NCBI RefSeq assembly: GCF_900113325.1
Contig: NZ_FOOY01000003.1
Span: 186,001 to 250,000, forward strand
Source of the DNA: Sporolactobacillus nakayamae
GTDB taxonomy: Bacteria > Bacillota > Bacilli > Bacillales > Sporolactobacillaceae
DNA: 64,000 nt
Direction: 5' to 3'
Position numbers and translations under genes: made by a program. Below, one piece after another: positions 26,366 through 34,946 of the stretch (position 1 is the first letter of the stretch; the number at the start of each line of letters is the position of its first letter). The notes below the pieces were generated by a model. It did no database searches, was not told the DNA's origin, and saw only the letters and a program-made list of their open reading frames with translations.

Positions 26366-27322
26366 TCATTTGTCAAACCAACCCTTTTTTCGAAAAAAAT
26401 AGTACATAATCAGAGCAATCAAAAACATCAATCCGAGCACAATAAAATAGCCATATTTCCAGTTGAGTTCTGGCATATTTGCAAAGTTCATGCCATAAAT
26501 ACCAACAATAAAGGTCAGAGGCATAAAAATAGTTGTAATTACCGTCAACGTTTGCATTATACTGTTCGTTCGGTATGTAGTCAGCGACAGATAGCTGTCG
26601 CGGATGTCAGACGTAATTTCCAAATTTGATTCAATCATATGTGTTAATCGGCTTAAATTTTCGTTCACATTACGTAAAAAGAGCTCATGTTCCTCGCTGG
26701 TTTGAATATACGACGAGCTGATCATTCGATTTATGATGTCCATGAGCGGTGTAATCACACGACGAAAACTGAGCAACTCACTGCGTAGTTGGAAAACGCG
26801 TCGATTCAATCTATGCATTGGCTCTCTCTTCGCGTTCAAATCAAGATCATCGATTTTATCCTCAAGATCGTTTGCTGCCATAATGTATTGATCAATGAAA
26901 CGACTCATGAGTCTGCGAAGTAAATCATCTGGAATATTGTCCTTGGTGAACTGTTCATCGGAACGACATTCATGCCAGATATCATTTACTCCTTTTAAAT
27001 TATTTTTATGAAATGTGATAATCGATTGTTTTCCCACGTACAAAATTAGTTCATGTTTCTTAAGCGTATCCGGACTAATCACTTGCATTGACACAAAATA
27101 GCAGTCGTTAAATAGTTTAAGCTGCGGTCGATTGGAACGATGCTGACTATCTTTGATTTGACGGTAGAATAACGGATTGAATTGTTTCAGCCGTTTCATT
27201 TCTTCCTCACCGGGAGCGCTTAAATCAACCCAATAATAGGGAGCGTTCATCGCCTCTAAATCTGTAAAGGACAGATCAGTTACCGGATGCTCTTCTTTAT
27301 CTTGTACGAGGATACGTATCAT
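26366..27322 (-). CDS. corA: CorA-family magnesium/divalent cation channel
   Basis: Pentameric Mg2+ channel of the inner membrane, about 318 residues. Long cytoplasmic helical domain, then two C-terminal membrane helices (about 262-282 and 292-312). The GMN motif is in GIYGMNFANMPE between them. The ATG at 27322 has AAAGGAGC upstream; an earlier in-frame start at 27346 lacks one. It sits between the EXLDI gene (47 bp upstream) and xpt, all on one strand. The terminal FFRKKGWF basic tail fits the family. Confidence 0.93.
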   Translation of the reverse strand: MIRILVQDKEEHPVTDLSFTDLEAMNAPYYWVDLSAPGEEEMKRLKQFNPLFYRQIKDSQHRSNRPQLKLFNDCYFVSMQVISPDTLKKHELILYVGKQSIITFHKNNLKGVNDIWHECRSDEQFTKDNIPDDLLRRLMSRFIDQYIMAANDLEDKIDDLDLNAKREPMHRLNRRVFQLRSELLSFRRVITPLMDIINRMISSSYIQTSEEHELFLRNVNENLSRLTHMIESNLEITSDIRDSYLSLTTYRTNSIMQTLTVITTIFMPLTFIVGIYGMNFANMPELNWKYGYFIVLGLMFLIALIMYYFFRKKGWFDK

Positions 27323-27369
27323 TGACTTCAAAGCTCCTTTTAACAAAGCAAACGTTTCGAATGAACAAA

Positions 27370-27912
27370 TTAAATATCGAGAAATTCTCCATCTTTAATT
27401 TCGTGAAGAGCTCGATACAAGTCAGCCGGTATATGACCAGTGAGTGCGTCAATGGAATTGTAGACTTCCAATTTACGCTTATCCGGAGCCAAATCCTCAA
27501 TTTCTTTTGGAAAAGGAATACTGCTCATGTTTTCGCCTGAGATTTTTTCCATAATTCTTTTTTTCAGTTCATTCTCGATTGACTGTTCAAGAGGAATTTT
27601 CTTTTGCTCTCGAATCAAAACGGCGTAGCGGCCATGTGTTGTTTCATAAACGATATAGGTCGTCAAAAGTGAATGGTTTTCATCATGTACACTGGCGGAA
27701 GCGAGTTCCCGGCCGATAAATCGCTTCCTTTTATAAAAACCATCTTCACCCTCAGAAACCTCAATATGCTCAAAGCCCTTTCCCTCACCGATCTTTGTAA
27801 AAAAACGAAGCGCCTGTACGATTGTAGCGGACAGATTCTTTCCGGAAACATCTTGAGCCTGATCAAATACCTCCAAATCAGCATCGGGAACATAAATGGT
27901 CTTATTCGGCAT
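27370..27912 (-). CDS. EXLDI family protein, unknown function
   Basis: 180 residues from the ATG at 27912, which has AAAGGAGA upstream (an upstream ATG at 27954 lacks one). It ends in EFLDI, fitting the C-terminal E-x-L-D-I signature after which this family is named. The N-terminal NKTIYVPDADLEVFDQAQDVSGKNLSATIVQALRFF region resembles a ribbon-helix-helix/antitoxin-like DNA-binding fold; the rest has a GEDGFYKRKRFIGRELAS segment. Function unknown. Its upstream region holds four regularly spaced palindromes. corA follows on the same strand. Confidence 0.8.
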   Translation of the reverse strand: MPNKTIYVPDADLEVFDQAQDVSGKNLSATIVQALRFFTKIGEGKGFEHIEVSEGEDGFYKRKRFIGRELASASVHDENHSLLTTYIVYETTHGRYAVLIREQKKIPLEQSIENELKKRIMEKISGENMSSIPFPKEIEDLAPDKRKLEVYNSIDALTGHIPADLYRALHEIKDGEFLDI

Positions 27913-27947
27913 GATGATCTCCTTTACTTTTAATGGTCTATTTACTT

Positions 27948-28036
27948 TATACATATAAATATACTCGCTTTATACGTAGAATGAAAGTGATATGTACACT
28001 TATTATACATATATAACGCACATAACTATACGTATA
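27948..28036. promoter_or_regulatory. Array of four TATAC(A/G)TA palindromes upstream of the EXLDI gene
   Basis: TATACATA at 27948, TATACGTA at 27971, TATACATA at 28004 and TATACGTA(TA) at 28027. The first and second pairs each have a 23-bp repeat distance and the same order. An extra TATGTACA is at 27991. The array lies 36-124 bp before the EXLDI start, overlapping where its promoter should be, so it is probably a multi-site operator. The binding protein is unknown; the EXLDI protein itself is a candidate. Confidence 0.55.
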
Positions 28037-28728
28037 ATATATGGGCCTTTCAAAAAGCTGGAATCTGACTTTTTAGTAAGCGAGACGTTCGCTGTGCACT
28101 CTATTCGCATCATCAGCTTATAGAGAAGAACCGATATGTCGTGATCTTCCAAATACGCGCAGCAGTTTTGAGTGATGAAGCAAATGATTCAGGTTCCATT
28201 CGGCGTGTTGCCACATCCTCTCTCGACTTCTTGAGGAATGCAAATATATAGAACAAAACTTAAAGTCCCCATTCAAGACTGAAATCATCTGAAAAGAGAT
28301 GCGCGATCAAAGCACAATGAATGATGAACGAACTCTGCCATCAATTAGAACATGGCTTCCCTGATTTATGTAATTGGCCGGTCAAATTAAGTTAATCTTT
28401 TCGTTTATCGTCAAGGTGCGGAAACGTATGGACACGAAGAAATAAGGCTAAAAGCGGATACAGCAAAAATGGCGCTGGACTTATTAACTCCCGCTTCTAG
28501 AAAATAAAGTGCAGTATACTAACAACACCTAATGATTAGTTAACCGATGAATGTATTGTGCACAATCATTGGATAACAACCAAAAGGAAGTATTTGCAAA
28601 TAAAATAGATCCTGATTAATCTCGTCATCCGTTTAGAAGGTACTGATCTTGTTATGTATCTCTATCAAAATAACGAACGCATCGATTAAACAAATGTTTA
28701 CTTAAGTTTTATGTTCCCCATGGTGATC
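28037..28728. other. Gene-poor region, possible decayed coding sequence
   Basis: About 690 bp with no intact gene and no ribosome site. Short protein-like stretches occur on the plus strand: a roughly 60-codon open frame from about 28076 to 28250 and a 24-codon frame near 28320-28394. A different frame at about 28395-28505 contains YRQGAETYGHEEIRLK. Changes of frame with stops between them suggest a degraded gene, but chance cannot be excluded. Confidence 0.35.
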
Positions 28729-29196
28729 TCATTCATTACAATCAGAGTTAATCTCAGCGTCATTTAATTTTTTTAATAATTTGATAAGGTGCTTCTGTTC
28801 TTTTTTTGTCAGAACCTTAAACTGTTGCAAGAAAAACTGTTTCTGCTCCGGAACAACACGTTTATACATTTCTTTTCCTTTATCCGTCAATAATATGTAC
28901 TTTGTTTTCCACTCTTGTTCGCGACAAATATAACCTTCTTTTTCCATTTTAATAATTAGTTGAGTAATATTTCCTTTCGTAAAGAACATTTTTTCTGCCA
29001 GTTCTTTTTGAGACATCCTTCCATGTTCACCAATTTTCACGAATACTTCATATTGGGAAATAGTTAAGTCCCAGTTTTTTAAGAAATGACTGTAGTATTT
29101 TAATTGACGATGATACGTTCTTGACAGTTGAGACCAAAGTTGAAGCCCTGTTTTTGCAGGCTTTTCTGATGAATATTCCGTTGTGTTTATTTTCAA
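28729..29196 (-). CDS. MarR-family transcriptional regulator
   Basis: Winged-helix dimeric repressor, 155 residues. N- and C-terminal helices flank a winged helix at about 50-110; the recognition helix lies in KELAEKMFFTKGNITQLIIKMEKEGY, and the wing is followed by LTDKGKEMY. It starts with TTG at 29196 after AAAGGTGA. It is divergent from the IolT-like transporter, with a perfect palindrome in between, so it probably controls itself and perhaps the transporter. The ligand is unknown. Confidence 0.88.
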   Translation of the reverse strand: MKINTTEYSSEKPAKTGLQLWSQLSRTYHRQLKYYSHFLKNWDLTISQYEVFVKIGEHGRMSQKELAEKMFFTKGNITQLIIKMEKEGYICREQEWKTKYILLTDKGKEMYKRVVPEQKQFFLQQFKVLTKKEQKHLIKLLKKLNDAEINSDCNE

Positions 29197-29224
29197 TTAG
29201 TTTCACCTTTTTTGACATTACATC

Positions 29225-29240
29225 AGTTTAATGTTAAACT
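29225..29240. promoter_or_regulatory. Perfect palindrome, candidate MarR operator
   Basis: AGTTTAA-TG-TTAAACT, a perfect 7-2-7 inverted repeat 29 bp upstream of the marR start in the divergent intergenic region. Size and position fit MarR-family operators. Confidence 0.6.
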
Positions 29241-29460
29241 AACGGCAAGCCGAAAGAACATCAGGTTTGACCGTGTTGGTTTAGTCTTTAACCGATGGGG
29301 ATCGGCTCTTATCTATATATCTATAACCTTAGTTTATCCCCGTTTTCACCATGATTCTTTTACGTATACTCACGGTTATGCGCAAACGCTTTATTCCTTA
29401 TGGTTTAGTGCTTGATTTGTTGTTTCTTTTCGCTGTATAAGGAGGAGATTCACTATTAGT

Positions 29461-30927
29461 ATGAACAAACAGTTCGAATCCGTTCAGAATGTTGCCAGAC
29501 CCGATGTCCCCCCTCAGAAGAACAATCCGAAAAAATACTTAAAATTAATCACCATTGTTTCCACTTTTGGCGGGTTGCTCTTTGGTTATGATACTGGAGT
29601 AATCAATGGCGCACTCCCTTACATGGCAAGACCGGATCAACTAAATCTGAATGCGTTCACTGAAGGTTTAGTTGCAAGCTCCTTGCTCTTGGGGGCAGCG
29701 TTTGGTGCCGTGTTCAGCGGCCGGCTTTCTGATCATAAAGGAAGAAAAAAAGTAATCCTATATCTTGCATTTGTTTTCCTCATAACAACGTTGGGCTGTA
29801 CATTTGCACCGAACGCAGAATTGATGATCTTTTTCCGTTTCTTACTTGGTCTTGCTGTCGGCGGAGCGTCGGTAACTGTACCCACCTTTCTAGCAGAGGT
29901 TTCGCCCGTTGAACTTCGGGGGCGGATGGTAACACAAAACGAATTAATGATCGTAACCGGCCAACTGCTCGCCTACACGTCAAATGCACTCATTGCTAAT
30001 CTTTCCGGTGGATCAACACATATATGGCGTTATATGCTTGTGATGGCCACGTTACCTGCAATCGTACTTTGGATTGGCATGTTCTTCGTACCCGAAAGCC
30101 CAAGATGTTATGCTTCTAAAGGTAAATTGAAAAGCGCTTTGAAAGTTCTTCAAAAGATCCGTCATATAAATCATGCTAAACTAGAACTTGTTTCAATTAA
30201 GAAATCTATTCACACCGAACAGAAAATTAACAAAGCCTCATTTCGTGATCTTGGTACACCATGGGTCAGGAGAATTGTCTTCCTTGGTATTGGAATTGCT
30301 GTTCTTCAGCAAGCCACTGGTGTTAATTCAATCATGTATTATGGTACCCATATTTTGCAGAATGCCGGTTTTCAGATGGATGTCGCTCTGGTCGGAAACA
30401 TTGCTAACGGTCTCATTTCAGTCATCGCCGTCATCTTTGGCATTTGGCTGCTCGGCAAGGTCAACCATCGTCCTTTACTAATGGTTGGACTGATAGGAAC
30501 TTCAAGTGCATTACTCTTGATCAGTATTTTTTCACAGACCTTGCAAGGATCGCCAGTTTTACCTTTTTTGGTCCTCAGTATGACTGTTATGTTTCTTGCC
30601 TTTCAGCAAGGCGCGATTGCACCGGTTACCTGGCTGATGCTTTCCGAAATTTTCCCACAGCGTTTACGCGGGTTTGGCATGGGTGTTACCGTGTTCTGTT
30701 TGTGGATCACCAATTTCCTAATTAGTCTCTTGTTTCCTGTAATGCTCGACTGGATCGGACTTTCCAGAACCTTCTTTGTCTTTTTTGTTTTCGGTATAGC
30801 TGGACTCATTTTTGTCAAATTCCTTTTGCCTGAAACAAAAGGGAAATCACTTGAAGAGCTTGAACTCTATTTTCGTAATAAGGAGCACAGTAAACAGAAA
30901 ACGGTTAAGATTAGTGAAGGTGACTGA
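29461..30927 (+). CDS. iolT: Sugar-porter MFS transporter, IolT-like
   Basis: Proton-coupled uptake of myo-inositol or a related polyol/sugar, 488 residues with 12 membrane segments. Signature motifs: GGLLFGYDTGVINGALPYM near 40, SDHKGRKK near 88 between helices 2 and 3, PESPRCYASKGK near 212 (cysteine replaces the usual tryptophan), QQATGVNSIMYYG near 285 and the C-terminal LPETKGKSLEELE. The similarity to B. subtilis IolT runs through the whole length. AAGGAGGAGA precedes the ATG. No inositol catabolic genes are in the window, so the substrate is inferred. A terminator follows. Confidence 0.9.
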   Translation: MNKQFESVQNVARPDVPPQKNNPKKYLKLITIVSTFGGLLFGYDTGVINGALPYMARPDQLNLNAFTEGLVASSLLLGAAFGAVFSGRLSDHKGRKKVILYLAFVFLITTLGCTFAPNAELMIFFRFLLGLAVGGASVTVPTFLAEVSPVELRGRMVTQNELMIVTGQLLAYTSNALIANLSGGSTHIWRYMLVMATLPAIVLWIGMFFVPESPRCYASKGKLKSALKVLQKIRHINHAKLELVSIKKSIHTEQKINKASFRDLGTPWVRRIVFLGIGIAVLQQATGVNSIMYYGTHILQNAGFQMDVALVGNIANGLISVIAVIFGIWLLGKVNHRPLLMVGLIGTSSALLLISIFSQTLQGSPVLPFLVLSMTVMFLAFQQGAIAPVTWLMLSEIFPQRLRGFGMGVTVFCLWITNFLISLLFPVMLDWIGLSRTFFVFFVFGIAGLIFVKFLLPETKGKSLEELELYFRNKEHSKQKTVKISEGD

Positions 30928-30953
30928 ATCGAGCTAATATCACTAAATGATTC

Positions 30954-30981
30954 AAGAGCAACTAAGGTTGCTCTTTTTTTG
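30954..30981 (+). terminator. Intrinsic terminator after iolT
   Basis: AGAGCAAC (30955-30962) pairs with GTTGCTCT (30967-30974), then a run of T. Confidence 0.9.
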
Positions 30982-31006
30982 TTCAAGTAAGAATGTGCAA
31001 TAGGAC

Positions 31007-32227
31007 TTATTCAGGTTTTGAACAAACAAGGGTAAATAGTTTAGGCAATCCGATGTCATTAACTTTCATGTTTGGCGTTTCATCCAGTCGTTGCACCATT
31101 AGTCCGGCCTGCGCGAATACCGTTACGATTTCACCAAGTGTCCATTCTCTTAAGTAAACAGTGTGTGTGGAGTTACTTGCAGCACCTTTACCAGTATCAA
31201 GATGCTTCGAGTAGGCGACATCACGTGTTCGAAGTGTCTGGTCGAAGTAATTTCCAAAAACAATCTGTCGTTTGCCACGGGTTGTGACCAGTTTCGTTGA
31301 GATTGGATGGAATTCTTGAATGACAAACGTTCCACCTGGTTTAAGTATTTGGAAAATGAGTTTGGCAAGTGGTTCAAGATCAACAAAATAATGCAGGATA
31401 CCTAACTCCATGAATACTGTATCATACTTTGTATGGTGTTGATCAATGGGTAACTGCAAAACATCCGAAACAATATAGTTTAATGGTATATGGAGCGCAT
31501 GGGCAACCTTCTCGGCATAAGCGGCATTTTCGGCAGATATGTCAACGACCGTTACCCTTGCGCCCATTAATGCGAGTGCAAGGGCTTTTCCCGCATGCGA
31601 ACCAAGAAGATTGATCACGTTTGTTCCCCGAACATCAGTTAAATAGTTTGCGAGCGCTCCGATCCTGCCAATAGGATCTCGTTTGATTTTATTAGCAGCC
31701 TGTTCAGGTGTGCCAAACCGATTAACCCAAGCTTGGTATGCCTCATTATTCCATGCCTGGCCATTCTGACTCGTGTCCGATTTCTGCAATTGCCGCAAGT
31801 GATCCTTGACCGTCATTCGAATTGTATCATTTTTTTCCAAAGTATGTAAAAAATAACTGAATGATTTGACCGCTATTTGATCCGTTCCAATGAAGATCAG
31901 CATTCGATCCGGGTCGGTACGAACCACTGTACCCAAATACCCAATAATTTTGACATAATAGTCATTTAATTGAAATGAAAAAGAGCATATTCTCGTGTCT
32001 TTTTCTAGTTTTCCCGCATTATATCTAGTCAACTTCCGGTGAAGCTTCTCTACGGCGTCCCACTGGATGGAAAACTGAATGGATTCGTCATTTTGTATTG
32101 CACAGCCCTGCAAGTTTAACGCAGCAGTACCCTCTAATGTTGCGGAAATTTCCTCTTTCTCTAACATGTGCCAAGCATCAAGAACTGTGGCTCTCCAAAG
32201 TTCTTGATTGTGTTGTGCTTTATTCAT
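31007..32227 (-). CDS. Two-domain class I SAM-dependent methyltransferase
   Basis: 406 residues. The C-terminal half (about 170-400) is a Rossmann methyltransferase: VINLLGSHAGKALALALMGARVTVVDIS covers motif I, DVLQLP, YDTVFMELGILHYF, then ILKPGGTFVIQEFHP. The N-terminal 130 residues (LEGTAALNLQG, then a domain of beta strands) recall a nucleotidyltransferase-like fold without its acidic catalytic pair. I have not seen this pairing described. Target unknown; small molecule is more likely than RNA or DNA given the domain order. GAGGAGC precedes the ATG. It lies 10 bp after the GNAT gene and is probably co-transcribed. Confidence 0.8.
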   Translation of the reverse strand: MNKAQHNQELWRATVLDAWHMLEKEEISATLEGTAALNLQGCAIQNDESIQFSIQWDAVEKLHRKLTRYNAGKLEKDTRICSFSFQLNDYYVKIIGYLGTVVRTDPDRMLIFIGTDQIAVKSFSYFLHTLEKNDTIRMTVKDHLRQLQKSDTSQNGQAWNNEAYQAWVNRFGTPEQAANKIKRDPIGRIGALANYLTDVRGTNVINLLGSHAGKALALALMGARVTVVDISAENAAYAEKVAHALHIPLNYIVSDVLQLPIDQHHTKYDTVFMELGILHYFVDLEPLAKLIFQILKPGGTFVIQEFHPISTKLVTTRGKRQIVFGNYFDQTLRTRDVAYSKHLDTGKGAASNSTHTVYLREWTLGEIVTVFAQAGLMVQRLDETPNMKVNDIGLPKLFTLVCSKPE

Positions 32228-32237
32228 AGTAAGCTCC

Positions 32238-33104
32238 TCAAAGATCTTTTACATGCACACGATAATAGTCAATCGTCTCATCTGCAGTAAATCCCGTTTT
32301 TTTGTAAACATGAAACGCGGATGCATTCCTCGATTCGACCTCTAATTTCACTACCGAGATTACGCCGGAGAACAGCTCATTCAAGATCAATTTAAGAAAC
32401 GCTCCGCCAATCCCTCTTCCTTGATATTCAGCCTTCACACCAAATCCAAATAGAAAAGCTTCGGTTTCGTCAAAGCGTACATAACAAATTCCAATAATCT
32501 GATCATCAAGCACAGCCATAAACCCTCGCCGATTCGCTGAAAGCAGGGCCATTTCAATTAAATTTCGCGCGTCTTCCCTGCTGTCATGGAAACAGTTTAC
32601 ACTAATATCAATCAATTGTTCCATGTGTTCCATTTTTTGTTGTTTTATTACTATTTTCGAATCTATTGGTTGTCTTTTATATGTAGATCGATTAAGTGAC
32701 ATCAGATGCTCTGAAAATTCATAAGTCGCACCGAGATGTTCGGCAATAGTCTTATCCGGAAATGATGCTTGTAATACAAAAAGCAAGTCAGACACTTGAA
32801 AAGCGTTCAACTCCTCTGTGGCCCGAAGCAGCAGTGCGGTAAAATAACCCTTTTTGCGATAATCCGGAAGTGTTAGTGCCGATAGTTCAGCTTCTGAACT
32901 CATTGGGGCGAATAGATGTAAAAAAGCAATAAGGTTCTGGTCCTCGTAGCACAGAAAGGTATGATTCATTTCTTTATGCGCATTAAGCGAATCATCTAAA
33001 TCAGTCAGGTACTTGACGCCGTCTGCTTTTGAACAAATGTGTTCCAATTTATTTATTTGCTTTTTCATTTCTGTTTCTAGTCGAGATACAGATTTGATAA
33101 TCAT
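32238..33104 (-). CDS. GNAT-family N-acetyltransferase, tandem domain
   Basis: 288 residues. The C-terminal GNAT domain (about 145-288) has the acetyl-CoA motif KAEYQGRGIGGAFLK near 230 and ending VESRNASAFHVYKKTGF. The N-terminal half contains a second, weaker GNAT-like segment (LSALTLPDYRKKGYFTALLLRA near 75-95), so it is probably a double-GNAT protein. GGAGC precedes the ATG. Paired with the methyltransferase; such pairs often modify small molecules, but the substrate is unknown. Confidence 0.85.
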   Translation of the reverse strand: MIIKSVSRLETEMKKQINKLEHICSKADGVKYLTDLDDSLNAHKEMNHTFLCYEDQNLIAFLHLFAPMSSEAELSALTLPDYRKKGYFTALLLRATEELNAFQVSDLLFVLQASFPDKTIAEHLGATYEFSEHLMSLNRSTYKRQPIDSKIVIKQQKMEHMEQLIDISVNCFHDSREDARNLIEMALLSANRRGFMAVLDDQIIGICYVRFDETEAFLFGFGVKAEYQGRGIGGAFLKLILNELFSGVISVVKLEVESRNASAFHVYKKTGFTADETIDYYRVHVKDL

Positions 33105-33147
33105 CGGTTAGCTCCAGTCATTTATGGGGTTTATACTTTCCAGACAC

Positions 33148-33178
33148 GCAAAGAAGCCTGAAAAAGTTCAGGCTTCTG
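33148..33178 (-). terminator. Intrinsic terminator after ferredoxin-NADP reductase
   Basis: AGAAGCCTGAA (33152-33162) pairs with TTCAGGCTTCT (33167-33177). The T-run on the minus side is short. Confidence 0.7.
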
Positions 33179-33190
33179 AGACGCATCGCC

Positions 33191-34195
33191 TTATTTTATA
33201 AATAGTTCGCCGGCACTAGAGCTATGCATTGGTTGCGCTCTTGAATCTGGATCAATATAGTGCTTGGCATTATTCACCGCAGTGGGTGCCTCTCCTAGTC
33301 CGGTTGCGATCAGCTTCACTTTGCCAGGATATGCGGCGATATCACCGGCAGCATAGACACCGGGGATGTTGGTTTCCATTTTACTGTTCACCAGAATTGA
33401 ATTCTTTTCAAGATCAAGGCCCCAATCTTTAATCGGACCAAGCGCAGAAACAAAACCATAATTCACAATCAGATCGTCAAGCGGTAACGCTTCCTCATCG
33501 TCACCTTTAACCATTTGGATAATTAATTGATCAATTTTGTTTTGTTTGCTTGTGACAGCTTTTGCAACAAATGGTGTTTTCACTTGAACCGAAGCTTTTT
33601 TCATTTCCTCAACACTTGTCTCATGGGCGCGGAACTGCTCACGGCGATGAACGATCGTAACCTCTTTAGCGATCGGTCCTAATGTGTTCGCCCAATCGAC
33701 TGCCGAGTCGCCTCCGCCAAGAATTACAACCCGTTTATTCTTAAAAACAGTCACATCTTGAACGTAATAATGAATGTTAGTGACCGCAGTAACATCCTGT
33801 TCCACCTTAAGAGGTCTCGGGGAAAATGCGCCGACACCCGCTGTAATCACAACGGTTTTCGTACGGTGAAGTTCACCGGAAGCACTGCCAAGCTCAATTA
33901 CGCCATTCTCCAATCTGTTCATTGTTTCAATCTTCTCATCTAGAACAATTCTCGGATGAAATTGCTGGGCTTGTTCGATTAGATTCTTGACTAAATCCTT
34001 AGCTTTAATTCTTGAAAATCCCGCTACATCGAAGATCTCCTTTTCCGGATAGAGTGTGCTGAGCTGCCCCCCAAGTTGAGGAAGACTTTCAATAATTTTC
34101 ACCTTCATTTGCCGCATTCCAGCATAAAAAGCGGCAAAAAGCCCCGTCGGACCGCCACCAATAATCGTTATATCAAAGAGTTCCTGATCTTTCAT
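33191..34195 (-). CDS. Ferredoxin--NADP+ reductase, thioredoxin-reductase-like type (YumC)
   Basis: FAD flavoprotein that moves electrons between NADPH and ferredoxin or flavodoxin, 334 residues. FAD motif GGGPTGLFAAFYAG near 13, NADP motif GGGDSAVDWAN near 163, and the second FAD motif GVYAAGDIAAYPGK near 285. No CxxC redox pair is present where thioredoxin reductase has it, which supports the reductase of the TrxR-like FNR group. The ATG at 34195 follows GGAGGGA; an upstream frame start at 34222 has none. Confidence 0.9.
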   Translation of the reverse strand: MKDQELFDITIIGGGPTGLFAAFYAGMRQMKVKIIESLPQLGGQLSTLYPEKEIFDVAGFSRIKAKDLVKNLIEQAQQFHPRIVLDEKIETMNRLENGVIELGSASGELHRTKTVVITAGVGAFSPRPLKVEQDVTAVTNIHYYVQDVTVFKNKRVVILGGGDSAVDWANTLGPIAKEVTIVHRREQFRAHETSVEEMKKASVQVKTPFVAKAVTSKQNKIDQLIIQMVKGDDEEALPLDDLIVNYGFVSALGPIKDWGLDLEKNSILVNSKMETNIPGVYAAGDIAAYPGKVKLIATGLGEAPTAVNNAKHYIDPDSRAQPMHSSSAGELFIK

Positions 34196-34453
34196 CAAAA
34201 CAATCCCTCCAAATACCTTCAAAACCGGTTCTTTTTAAGTCATGTATTATTCTAAATGATTTTTATTCTCATTGCTATTAGAAAGCTCGTTAGCGTCACA
34301 TGAGTAATAAAATAAACAGTTTATTTAGTTGGAAGGATAAAGAATGAAATTCACTCAAAACGTTCAAGATAACAGTTAGTATCCTTAGTAAATCAATTAA
34401 CTTGCATGGCTTCTTGTTTTTAACAATCTCTGGATCAAAGGAGAGGTTAATGA

Positions 34454-34927
34454 ATGATTCTTGCAACAACCTTATGCCTGAGTTGGATTGTCATAAATTT
34501 ATTCATTATGATACCCAAGCAACTGTCACGTGAAGAAAATCTCTTTCTCTTTCTCTCCAGTTCAATAACCATTATGCTATCACTTTTGATTCCGGCAAAG
34601 CGCATGTATTTTGGTGATCCTGGTTTTAATTACAGTATTGAAGGAACCGTCGCTTTTCTAATCAATCGAAACATTATTTTCCCTCTGCTCACGTTAATCT
34701 CCATTAATTTAGTTCACTATAAAAGTTTCTGGAAACGACTGCTCATATTTCTGGTTAGTCTCTGCACGTTTCTGCTGTTCTGCCGGCTCGATGAAAAGCA
34801 CACGATCGTCTCGACAATCAGTTCTGTTAAGCTAAGTATTTACTTTATTTGTTACTTCGCGTTTATGTTTGCATTATCCAAAGCTTTTCGAAATCTGGGC
34901 GAAAAGCAGCAATTACCTGATAAGTAA
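34454..34927 (+). CDS. CBO0543-like small membrane protein, first copy
   Basis: 157 residues with about five hydrophobic segments (roughly 1-17, 28-45, 62-82, 90-108, 130-150). The arrangement and position before a second similar protein fit the CBO0543 group, known from clostridia and bacilli and of unknown function. GGAGAGG precedes the ATG. 19 bp separate it from the next gene. Confidence 0.6.
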   Translation: MILATTLCLSWIVINLFIMIPKQLSREENLFLFLSSSITIMLSLLIPAKRMYFGDPGFNYSIEGTVAFLINRNIIFPLLTLISINLVHYKSFWKRLLIFLVSLCTFLLFCRLDEKHTIVSTISSVKLSIYFICYFAFMFALSKAFRNLGEKQQLPDK

Positions 34928-34946
34928 ACGATAAAAGGAGTTTAAC

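Noticed and set aside
29365-29390. CcpA cre-like site before iolT
   Set aside because: At least three mismatches from the cre consensus in any alignment I tried.
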